From: an uncultured Flavobacteriaceae bacterium
GTDB lineage: Bacteria > Bacteroidota > Bacteroidia > Flavobacteriales > Flavobacteriaceae
Assembly (NCBI GenBank): GCA_913052425.1
Contig: CAJXEG010000087.1
Coordinates: 1-5,763 of the forward strand
Reading direction: 5' to 3'
Length of the DNA: 5,763 nt
In this document: positions 1 to 5,708 of the stretch, piece by piece
Layout: each line of letters starts with the position of its first letter
Numbering within the stretch: the first letter of the stretch is position 1
The notes under the pieces: generated by a model
The model's database searches: none
Told to the model about the DNA's origin: nothing
What the model saw: only the letters and a program-made list of their open reading frames with translations
Program-made: the position numbers and the translations under genes

Positions 1-66
1 AAGACTAAGATCGGCAAGAAGACTTTCAAAGAGGAAATTTTCATTGATTTGTTGAGCAATATTTAA
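1..66 (+). CDS. C-terminal end of an unidentified gene (partial)
   Basis: Frame 1 is open from the first base and ends at TAA 64-66, giving 21 residues that begin KTKIGKK and end DLLSNI. The rich mix of Lys, Glu, Ile and Phe is ordinary for an AT-rich flavobacterial protein tail. The other two plus-strand frames close within this stretch. One minus-strand frame is also open here but has no start codon after its upstream stop, so the plus-strand reading is preferred. The fragment is too short to identify a family. It points the same way as sodC, 67 nt upstream of its start, so cotranscription is possible but not shown. Confidence 0.4.
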   Translation, partial: KTKIGKKTFKEEIFIDLLSNI

Positions 67-133
67 GCCTACAAGTCGCTAAAGTTAGTATATTTACTAT
101 AATTAATTATATTAAACATTTAGATCGAAACAC

Positions 134-655
134 ATGAATAGAGCATTTTTTCCTTTTTTAATCGTTATCCTGATTGGCATTACAAGTTGTAAGGAAGTTA
201 CCGTTGAAAAAATTAAAATCAATCTAAACCCTAAAAGCAATAGCAAAACATCTGGTGAAGTTACGCTCACCGAAAAAGATGGACTGGTAACGCTGGAGGC
301 CCATATATTTGGATTGGAACCTGGCACCCATGCCATACATTTACACGAAAAGGCAGACTGTTCATCGTCCGACGGAAAGTCCACGGGCGGACATTGGAAT
401 CCAACTTTTGAGCAACACGGTGCCTGGAATAATGAAGCAGGATTTCACAGAGGTGATATCGGAAATTTTGAGGCAAATGAAAACGGTCATGGGATGGTTA
501 AATTTTCTACGGATCTCTGGTGTATTGGCTGTGACGATCCCATCAAGAATATTATTGACAAAGCCGTTATTGTTCACCAAGGAGCAGATGATTTGGTTTC
601 TCAACCCTCAGGTGCTGCAGGCTCACGGGTGAGTTGTGCAGGGATCATTCAATAG
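134..655 (+). CDS. sodC: Cu/Zn superoxide dismutase, lipoprotein (SodC)
   Basis: This enzyme converts superoxide to hydrogen peroxide and oxygen. The 173-residue product begins with a short lipoprotein signal (hydrophobic residues 5-18, lipobox ITSC, Cys19 as the lipidated residue), so it should act outside the cytoplasm, tethered to a membrane. All metal ligands of the family are visible: copper His69, His71 and His148; bridging His87 (HWNP); zinc His95, His105 and Asp108 (FHRGDIGN). The structural disulfide pair Cys76 and Cys168 and the substrate-guiding Arg165 (AGSRVSC) are also present, so the protein should be active. An extra pair, Cys130 and Cys133 (WCIGC), lies in the loop before His148, where many bacterial SodC proteins have WSIGG. 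The ATG at 134 is the only start that supplies the complete signal peptide. No Shine-Dalgarno is seen. A weak -7-like box, TATATTTA at 89-96, lacks a matching -33 element. The gene converges on the acyltransferase gene with a 14-nt gap. Confidence 0.96.
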   Translation: MNRAFFPFLIVILIGITSCKEVTVEKIKINLNPKSNSKTSGEVTLTEKDGLVTLEAHIFGLEPGTHAIHLHEKADCSSSDGKSTGGHWNPTFEQHGAWNNEAGFHRGDIGNFEANENGHGMVKFSTDLWCIGCDDPIKNIIDKAVIVHQGADDLVSQPSGAAGSRVSCAGIIQ

Positions 656-669
656 ACATCAAAAATAAA

Positions 670-1461
670 TTACCACTCGCGTTTTTTGTTGAGTTGCTCC
701 TCGTTCTCTAATTCGCCTTTGGGAATCACTTTTAGGAATGAGGGATGCTGTTCGATGGCGTATTCTATCTTTTCCATAATGGACTCAACGGATTCATTGT
801 CGTAATCAATCTCCAATGGGGCTTTGATTTCCATTGACTGAAGAATTCCTCTTTTCTTAATACGGATGCCTTTCTTGTCAAAAGAGCGTCTGAACCCGTC
901 AATCACAATGGGTACAACAACAGGCTTATAACGCTTGATGATGTGTCCGGTTCCTTTTCTAAGGGGTTTGAAGGGGGTTGTGGTGCCCTGAGGAAATGTA
1001 ATGACCCAACCATCGTCCAAGGCCATTCCTATATTGGAGATGTCACTCATCTTTACTTGTCGTTTGACGTCTACTCCTTTTGCTCTCCATGTGCGTTCAA
1101 TGGATATTGATCCGGCATAGGCTAAAATTCTGGGAAGAATACCTGCCTTCATGGTTTCTTTGGCCGCCACAAAATAAATATTCAGTTTGGGACTCCACAA
1201 ATATCCAATGTTTTTAATTGAATCAATACGACCACTTAAACTGGCATTAAAAACGTGAAACATGGCCACAACATCCGCAAAATAGGTTTGGTGATTGGAA
1301 ACAAACAAAACATTGTTTTCGGGCAGTTGTCTAATTACCTCAGAACCCTCCACTTGCAGTTGATTGAATCCTCTGTAGCGTCTATGGGTCATACATCCCA
1401 TAATACGAATGAGCCATTTTTTTAAAAATAAAAAATGACCAAATGGATTTTTCTTGAACAT
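670..1461 (-). CDS. PlsC-like 1-acylglycerol-3-phosphate acyltransferase
   Basis: This is a lysophospholipid acyltransferase (LPLAT/PlsC) family protein that probably moves an acyl chain onto lysophosphatidic acid or a related lipid at the inner membrane. In the 267-residue reading from the alternative TTG at 1473, the family blocks occur in order. They are block I SNHQTYFAD (His61, Asp67), block II GSISIER (121-127), block III FPQGTTT (160-166) and block IV VVVPIVIDG. A hydrophobic N-terminal stretch (about residues 11-27) is a likely membrane-association segment. Two motifs deviate: the usual H-x4-D is H-x5-D, and the usual FPEG is FPQG. I chose the ATG at 1461 (MFKKNPFG, 263 residues) because the TTG adds only four residues and ATG is the commoner start. 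The gene lies 33 nt downstream of the Nudix gene on the same strand, consistent with a two-gene operon. Exact substrate is uncertain; the family assignment is firm. Confidence 0.88.
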   Translation of the reverse strand: MFKKNPFGHFLFLKKWLIRIMGCMTHRRYRGFNQLQVEGSEVIRQLPENNVLFVSNHQTYFADVVAMFHVFNASLSGRIDSIKNIGYLWSPKLNIYFVAAKETMKAGILPRILAYAGSISIERTWRAKGVDVKRQVKMSDISNIGMALDDGWVITFPQGTTTPFKPLRKGTGHIIKRYKPVVVPIVIDGFRRSFDKKGIRIKKRGILQSMEIKAPLEIDYDNESVESIMEKIEYAIEQHPSFLKVIPKGELENEEQLNKKREW

Positions 1462-1494
1462 CTCCCTTATCAAATAGTTCTAAACAAATATAAG

Positions 1495-2139
1495 CTATTT
1501 GGAAAGCCCAGTTGTAAATAACATTTTAAATTCAGATAAGATCATTGCTGTTGCTCCCCAGACCTCATTTTGATCAAAAACATAAGCTGGAACTTCTACA
1601 GAGTTCGCAGATGAAGTGCGCTGCTTTGTCATCACGGGTTGATTGTTAATCAAACCCTCTAGTGAGATTTCCAATATGGCATCTACTTCCTCTGAGTCGG
1701 GCGAAAAAACACACGCTTTTTCTAAATAGCCAACATAAGGAACAATTAGAAAATTACTCGGTGGTACATAGAGTTGAGTAAGAGACCTAAAGTATTGCAC
1801 TTGGTGGGATGCCACCCCTACCTCTTCGTGGGTCTCCCTCAGTGCAGTTGCCCAAAGGTCATCATCCACAGGTTCTGCTTTTCCTCCCGGGAAGCTAATC
1901 TGACCAGAATGTACACCCTTGTATACCTTACGTCGGGTCAATACAAAATTGACTTCACCCCTGGCATTGGGATAGAAAAGCAATAAAACCGCTGCTTTTT
2001 TGGGCTTCATCTTTGTCATTGACATGGAATTCAATTGCGCCATTCGCTGAGGAGGAGCCAAAAGGGAATGGGCCACTCTGCCGGCGAGTCGGTTTTCTTT
2101 TAACTTTGTAAGAAGAATTAAAAAAGAAATAAGATCCAT
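1495..2139 (-). CDS. Nudix hydrolase, CoA pyrophosphatase (NudL) type
   Basis: This 214-residue protein belongs to the Nudix family that cleaves the diphosphate of coenzyme A or its oxidised or acylated forms, giving 3',5'-ADP and 4'-phosphopantetheine. The CoA-specific motif upstream of the Nudix box is recognisable with exact spacing: VLTRR (66-70), then HSGQISFPGG (77-86). Two usual residues differ (Lys71 for Ser/Ala, Gly75 for Arg). The Nudix box follows, with metal-binding RETHEEVGV at 101-109. A WGATA block at 194-198 is typical of this subgroup. The ATG at 2139 is preferred because MDLISFLILLTKLK resembles the N-termini I recall from flavobacterial homologues. An upstream ATG at 2184 would add 15 unlike residues and push 47 nt into the isomerase gene. 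The chosen start overlaps the divergent isomerase start within one CATG. The gene is followed by the acyltransferase gene after 33 nt. Substrate is inferred from motifs only. Confidence 0.88.
   Translation of the reverse strand: MDLISFLILLTKLKENRLAGRVAHSLLAPPQRMAQLNSMSMTKMKPKKAAVLLLFYPNARGEVNFVLTRRKVYKGVHSGQISFPGGKAEPVDDDLWATALRETHEEVGVASHQVQYFRSLTQLYVPPSNFLIVPYVGYLEKACVFSPDSEEVDAILEISLEGLINNQPVMTKQRTSSANSVEVPAYVFDQNEVWGATAMILSEFKMLFTTGLSK
2077..2108 (+). promoter_or_regulatory. Candidate Bacteroidota-type promoter for the isomerase gene
   Basis: TAACTTTG at 2101-2108 matches the Bacteroidota -7 consensus TAnnTTTG exactly. A near -33 element, TCTG at 2077-2080 (consensus TTTG or TTG), lies 20 bp upstream, which is an accepted spacing. 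Transcription would begin around 2114-2118 and leave a leader of about 20-25 nt before the ATG at 2138. The whole element lies inside the first codons of the divergent Nudix gene, as it must because the two starts overlap. The -33 mismatch keeps confidence moderate. Confidence 0.42.
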
Positions 2140-2827
2140 GAAATATCTAAATATATTGTTGGGGGTTTTGATCATTGTACACATTGGTTGTCAGGAAAAA
2201 ACCAAAAAAAATACAACAAAGGTCAAAGTTCTTGAAAAAAAACAACTAAAAAAAGTTGAGCCCAAAGAAGAAAAAAGGATTTATTTAGACGATAAAAATG
2301 CAATTCCATTTTTTTATGAATACGCCAAAAGAAACAAGGAGAACAAGGTAAGAATCATCACCAAATTCGGAAAAATAGACATATTATTATACGACAACAC
2401 GCCTTATCATCGGGCGAATTTTGTTTATCTAACCAAACTAAAATATTTCGATGGAACAATGTTTCACCGTGTAGTCCCCAACTTTATTATCCAAGGTGGT
2501 AATTCGGACAGTCGAAAAAAAATGAAAAAAAGACATGAGATTGGTAGATACCTTCTCCCTCCAGACACCAAAAAAGGACACTCCCACCATCGCGGGGTCG
2601 TATCTGTGCCCAGCAGCGAAATCAACAATCCGCATAAACTGGCATCTCCTTATGAATTTTTTATCGTACAACAATCCCCGGGGGCTTATCATTTGGACGG
2701 GCATTACACTGCTTTTGGCGAAGTCATTGACGGTATGGAAGTTGTAGATCAAATCAACCAATTGAAAATTGATAACAGGGAAATGCCCATAAGTAATGTT
2801 TATATGAAAACACGAATTCTTAAATAA
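2138..2827 (+). CDS. Cyclophilin-type peptidyl-prolyl cis-trans isomerase, lipoprotein
   Basis: This is a proline isomerase of the cyclophilin fold, 229 residues. Residues 1-17 form a lipoprotein signal (hydrophobic core LLGVLIIV, lipobox HIGC, Cys18), so it should be anchored in the envelope and assist folding of exported proteins. A Lys/Glu-rich linker (about 20-72) separates the anchor from the catalytic domain (about 72-229). Core residues are present: FHRVVPNFIIQGG at 109-121 carries the equivalents of human CypA Arg55, Phe60 and Gln63, and the FFI at 174-176 supplies Phe113. The YHLDGHYTAFG block (184-194) has His where CypA has Trp121 and Tyr where it has His126. Such changes are common in bacterial cyclophilins and usually mean weak cyclosporin binding. 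The ATG at 2138 gives an intact signal peptide. A8 and A7 runs at 2515-2531 do not break the frame. The gene is divergent from the Nudix gene and precedes oxyR by 107 nt. Confidence 0.93.
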   Translation: MKYLNILLGVLIIVHIGCQEKTKKNTTKVKVLEKKQLKKVEPKEEKRIYLDDKNAIPFFYEYAKRNKENKVRIITKFGKIDILLYDNTPYHRANFVYLTKLKYFDGTMFHRVVPNFIIQGGNSDSRKKMKKRHEIGRYLLPPDTKKGHSHHRGVVSVPSSEINNPHKLASPYEFFIVQQSPGAYHLDGHYTAFGEVIDGMEVVDQINQLKIDNREMPISNVYMKTRILK

Positions 2828-2934
2828 ATCACATTTAAATATTCATTTCGATCTTTAAAACCTTAAAAATTGAGTGTTGTTTTACGATAAATAGATTAAA
2901 ATGATTATATTTAATTCTTTAATAATAATTATCA

Positions 2935-3861
2935 ATGACACTTACTCAACTCTACTACATGAGCGCTGTTGCCGAATATGGGAACTTTACAGTTGCAGCC
3001 GATAAATGCTTTGTTACCCAGCCAACGTTGAGTATGCAGGTTCAAAAACTGGAAGACGAATTGGGGGTAAAAATATTTAACCGAGCTACAAAACCGATCG
3101 TCCTCACTGATATTGGAAAAAAAATCTTGGTTCAAGCCAAAAGAATAACAGAAGAGGCCACTCGAATGCAAGACATTGTATCAACAGAAAAAGGTTTTAT
3201 TGGCGGAGAATTCAAACTGGGAATTATACCAACAGTAATGCCCACCCTACTCCCAATGTTTCTCAAGACCTTCATCAAAAAGTATCCAAAAGTAGATCTT
3301 AAGATTGAGGAGTTAACCACCCAGAACATCACCAAGATGCTGGAGGAAGGTCATTTGGATGCAGGAATTGCTGCCACCCCACTGGGATTGGATTCCATAT
3401 TGGAACTCCCCCTCTATCACGAACCATTTGTGGGATATATACCGGAGGGCAACCCCCTCCACGCTGTTAAGCAAATTGAAATTGAAGATTTGAACATGAC
3501 GGATCTTTTGGTACTTGAAGACGGTCATTGCTTTAGAAATCATGTACTCAACCTTTGTCAAATGAACCGGATTGAAAGCAATCCATTCGATCTTAAAAGT
3601 GGGAGTTTTGAGACTTTAATCAATTTGGCAGATGAAGGTTTGGGGATGACGCTATTGCCATTTTTACACGGTAACTCGCTTACTGATAACAAAAAGAAAA
3701 ACCTGAGATTTTTTCCCGAACCCGCCCCGGCAAGAGAGGTAAGTTTAATTCATTCCAAAAGCCAATTGAAACTTCCCATAATTAACGCTTTAAGATCCAC
3801 AGTTAGCAGCATTATCAGGGGTGCCATTAAATTTGAAAACATCAAGATTATAAGCCCTTAA
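2935..3861 (+). CDS. oxyR: Hydrogen peroxide-sensing LysR-family regulator OxyR
   Basis: OxyR is a cytoplasmic transcription factor that senses hydrogen peroxide through a disulfide and switches on defence genes such as catalase, Ahp and Dps. The 308-residue product has an N-terminal winged helix-turn-helix (about 1-60; TVAADKCFVTQPTLSMQV is the recognition region), a linker helix, and a two-lobed sensor domain. The diagnostic site is LEDGHCFR, followed by a second Cys after the OxyR spacing. Cys199 and Cys208 fall at exactly the E. coli numbers, as do Thr100 (IPT), Thr129 and His198, which help position peroxide. This separates it from generic LysR or CysB-like regulators. The start at 2935 (MTLTQLYYM) is standard for the family. 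The 107-nt upstream gap is very AT-rich; a weak -7-like TATATTTA (2906-2913) is present but no confident promoter or operator. No typical target gene adjoins it. It converges with the small gene at 3867 across only 5 nt. Confidence 0.95.
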   Translation: MTLTQLYYMSAVAEYGNFTVAADKCFVTQPTLSMQVQKLEDELGVKIFNRATKPIVLTDIGKKILVQAKRITEEATRMQDIVSTEKGFIGGEFKLGIIPTVMPTLLPMFLKTFIKKYPKVDLKIEELTTQNITKMLEEGHLDAGIAATPLGLDSILELPLYHEPFVGYIPEGNPLHAVKQIEIEDLNMTDLLVLEDGHCFRNHVLNLCQMNRIESNPFDLKSGSFETLINLADEGLGMTLLPFLHGNSLTDNKKKNLRFFPEPAPAREVSLIHSKSQLKLPIINALRSTVSSIIRGAIKFENIKIISP

Positions 3862-3866
3862 ATAAA

Positions 3867-4076
3867 TCAAGAGACATATAAAAGGTGGGTGTGCAATTTC
3901 GGGTGCATCCTAGTAAATGTCAAGGCCCATCGGTAAAGTCTTACGCCTTCTCTTTCGGGTAACGCGAGAAGCGCCTTGTTAAGTTCCTTTTCAAACAGTA
4001 CAGCATTAAAGCTCACTTTGCGTAAAACGCTTTTGTAAAAAAAGTAATTCGATGAAATTATTTTGGCACGCTCCAT
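3867..4076 (-). CDS. Small conserved-looking hypothetical protein (69 aa)
   Basis: The 69-residue product has no signal peptide, membrane helix or Cys pair. It is basic and probably helical. I do not know its function. The pattern FYKSVLRKVSFNAVLFEKEL at 13-32, followed by NKALLAL and a Leu/Trp region (LYRW, 47-50), resembles small flavobacterial hypothetical proteins that I recall with FYK-x-VL-x-KVSF, LF-x-KEL-x-KA and a later Trp. That is memory, not a search. Support from context: it fills the oxyR-trpB gap with only 5 nt to oxyR, is isolated from trpB by a terminator, starts with ATG at 4076, and has an exact TAnnTTTG -7 box about 17 nt before the start. The alternative is a chance ORF, but those features together make a real gene more likely. 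Confidence 0.65.
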   Translation of the reverse strand: MERAKIISSNYFFYKSVLRKVSFNAVLFEKELNKALLALPEREGVRLYRWALTFTRMHPKLHTHLLYVS

Positions 4077-4092
4077 AAGTCTAAATCATGTC

Positions 4093-4100
4093 CAAATATA
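4093..4100 (-). promoter_or_regulatory. Candidate -7 promoter box for the 69-aa gene
   Basis: On the minus strand this reads TATATTTG, an exact match to the Bacteroidota -7 consensus TAnnTTTG. It lies 16 nt upstream of the ATG at 4076 and downstream of the trpB terminator, where the small gene needs its own promoter. No TTG or TTTG is found at the expected 19-21 bp upstream, only an A/T-rich stretch, so the call rests on the -7 element alone. The transcript would have a very short leader. Confidence 0.33.
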
Positions 4101-4170
4101 TTTTTTTTAAAATGAGGTGACTGTTGTAAAAATGTTAAAATTCCAAACAAAAAAGTTAAATCTACAGTAT

Positions 4171-4199
4171 AAAAAACCACCACATCAAAAACGTGGTGG
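4171..4199 (-). terminator. Rho-independent terminator of trpB
   Basis: Read on the minus strand, a 7-bp perfect stem (CCACCAC paired with GTGGTGG; plus-strand positions 4177-4183 and 4193-4199) closes a 9-nt loop and is followed at once by six T residues (4176-4171). The stem starts 23 nt after the trpB stop codon. This is the classic order for an intrinsic terminator acting on minus-strand transcripts. It separates trpB from the small gene at 4076. Confidence 0.88.
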
Positions 4200-4222
4200 C
4201 TGTGATTAAACCCCTTTGAAAA

Positions 4223-5581
4223 TTATATTTCTGGAGTGTTTAGTTTAGCTATCGATGCTTGAATTTCAGCCTCTGAAAGCTCGTGTTTGATAATATTACC
4301 GGCGAAATAATCCTCATAGGCTTTCATGTCAAAGTTTCCATGACCGCAAAGGTTGATCAGAATGGTTTCTGACTTACCCTCGCGCTTGCAACGTTCTGCC
4401 TCGGCTATTGCCGTAGCAATACCGTGTGTGGCCTCTGGGGCTGGAATAATCCCCTCGGCTTGGGCAAACTTAACCCCGGCATCAAACACCTCAAGGTTAT
4501 CGTGGGCACGGGCTTCGATCAATTTATCTTTAAGAAGTTGGCTCACAATAACTCCTGCTCCATGATACCTCAAACCTCCGGCATGAATTGGTGCTGGCAC
4601 GAAATCGTGCCCCAATGTATACATCGGCAGTAAGGGAGTCATTCCGGCAGTATCACCAAAATCATATCTAAAGACACCCCTTGTCAACTTGGGACAGGAG
4701 GAAGGCTCACTGGCAATACAACGAATGGATTTACCCTCATCAAAATTGAGTCTTAAAAACGGAAAGGCCAATCCCGAAAAATTCGAACCTCCACCAAATG
4801 GTGCAATGACGATATCGGGAAGATCACCCGCCTTTTCCATTTGTAAAATGGCTTCTTGACCAATAATGGTTTGGTGCAACTTCACATGATTCAAGACACT
4901 GCCCAATGCGTATTTTGTGTGTTCATCAGAAGCAGCTCTTTCAATGGCTTCAGAAATTGCGATTCCAAGCGATCCGGTGGTATTGGGATCCTCGGCTAAG
5001 AATTTTTTTCCAATTTCTGTAGCCTCAGAGGGTGAAGGAAAAACTTTTGCACCCCAGGTATTCATCATTACCTTTCTGTAGGGTTTGTGAAGGAAAGAGA
5101 GCTTTACCATATAAACCTCACATTCAATATCAAAATGTTGACAAGCAAAACTCAGTGCACTTCCCCACTGGCCTGCTCCTGTCTCTGTGGTTATTTTTTT
5201 TACACCTTCCTTCTTATTGTAATAGGCTTGAGCAACCGCTGTATTGGGTTTGTGTGATCCTGTTGGACTTACACCTTCGTATTTGTAATATATTTTGGCA
5301 GGGGTATCTAATATTTTTTCCAAATTGTAGGCCCTGTACAAAGGTGTGGGACGCCACATGGAATAGATATTCCTTACCTCATCGGGTATATCAATAAATT
5401 TATCCATACTCACTTCCTGTTTAATTAACTCCATCGGGAACAAAGGTGCCAGGGCTTCGGGGCCTATAGGCTCCATTGTACCAGGATTTAGCGGAGGAAG
5501 CGGCTTGTTGGGCATATCGGCGACAACGTTATACCATTTGTCTGGTATTTCATTTTCACTGAGAGTTATTTTACGTTCCAT
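4223..5581 (-). CDS. trpB: TrpB2-type tryptophan synthase beta chain (PLP enzyme)
   Basis: This 452-residue enzyme is a pyridoxal-phosphate protein of the TrpB2 (TrpB-like, COG1350-type) branch, which condenses indole with L-serine to make tryptophan. It is longer than classical TrpB (about 400 residues) because of the TrpB2 N-terminal extension (about 1-75). Visible motifs are: the PLP-binding lysine Lys111 in GSHKPNTA; catalytic Glu133 in TETGAGQWGSA; the phosphate-binding loop GGGSNFSG (263-270); GSVLNHVKLHQT (227-238); EGIIPAPEATHG (376-387); and CGHG near the C-terminus, where classical TrpB has SGRG. The enzyme looks intact. No trpA, trpC or other trp gene is in view, so it is a single-gene unit closed by the terminator at 4171-4199. 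It may salvage free indole or use another amine or serine substrate; in vivo roles of TrpB2 proteins are poorly settled. The ATG at 5581 is the only sensible start. It shares a 127-nt upstream region with the divergent tRNA-Pro gene; no strong minus-strand promoter is evident there. Confidence 0.93.
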   Translation of the reverse strand: MERKITLSENEIPDKWYNVVADMPNKPLPPLNPGTMEPIGPEALAPLFPMELIKQEVSMDKFIDIPDEVRNIYSMWRPTPLYRAYNLEKILDTPAKIYYKYEGVSPTGSHKPNTAVAQAYYNKKEGVKKITTETGAGQWGSALSFACQHFDIECEVYMVKLSFLHKPYRKVMMNTWGAKVFPSPSEATEIGKKFLAEDPNTTGSLGIAISEAIERAASDEHTKYALGSVLNHVKLHQTIIGQEAILQMEKAGDLPDIVIAPFGGGSNFSGLAFPFLRLNFDEGKSIRCIASEPSSCPKLTRGVFRYDFGDTAGMTPLLPMYTLGHDFVPAPIHAGGLRYHGAGVIVSQLLKDKLIEARAHDNLEVFDAGVKFAQAEGIIPAPEATHGIATAIAEAERCKREGKSETILINLCGHGNFDMKAYEDYFAGNIIKHELSEAEIQASIAKLNTPEI

Positions 5582-5648
5582 AAATATTTAGTTTTTCTCA
5601 ATGTACAAAATTCCAACTTAATTGTTTCCAAATAATATTCTTGGGGGA

Positions 5649-5679
5649 TTTGCAATATTTTTTTTTAATCCTATATTTG
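5649..5679 (+). promoter_or_regulatory. Bacteroidota promoter for tRNA-Pro
   Basis: A -33 element TTTG (5649-5652) and a -7 element TATATTTG (5672-5679, exact TAnnTTTG) are separated by 19 bp that include a long T run. This is a textbook primary sigma factor promoter of Bacteroidota. Transcription would start around 5685, about 24 nt before the mature tRNA at 5709, leaving a short leader to be trimmed by RNase P. Confidence 0.78.
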
Positions 5680-5708
5680 CGCTCCTATTAGAATAACTAA
5701 AATTGTTG

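Noticed and set aside
1..66. Minus-strand open frame at the left edge
   Set aside because: It opens after a TAG near position 80 with no ATG, GTG or TTG start before the window edge, so the plus-strand C-terminus is the better reading.
674..696. Possible hairpin ACTC/GAGT between sodC and the acyltransferase gene
   Set aside because: Only 4 bp with a 12-nt loop, inside the acyltransferase coding sequence and too weak for a terminator.
1459..1473. TTG start at 1473 for the acyltransferase gene
   Set aside because: It adds only four residues (TTG-coded Met, Ile, Arg, Glu) before a good ATG at 1461. No signal favours the rarer codon, though it cannot be excluded.
2148..2155. Minus-strand TATATTTA as the -7 box of the Nudix-acyltransferase operon
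   Set aside because: It lacks the final G of the consensus and has no TTG at 19-21 bp upstream; similar AT-rich strings occur before several genes.
2137..2184. Upstream ATG at 2184 for the Nudix gene
   Set aside because: The extra 15 residues do not resemble the family N-terminus and would overlap the isomerase coding region by 47 nt.
2515..2531. A8 and A7 homopolymers in the isomerase gene as a programmed frameshift site
   Set aside because: The zero frame stays open and continues into conserved cyclophilin motifs, so no frameshift is needed; the runs simply encode Lys-rich sequence.
2895..2915. AT-rich inverted repeat ATTAAA-N9-TTTAAT upstream of oxyR
   Set aside because: It looks like a possible LysR-type site, but in such AT-rich sequence a 6-bp match is expected by chance and it does not fit the OxyR ATAG/CTAT half-site pattern.
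5032..5397. 121-codon plus-strand ORF inside trpB
   Set aside because: It lies wholly antisense to a well-conserved enzyme, and its product shows no recognisable motif; it is a shadow of the trpB frame.
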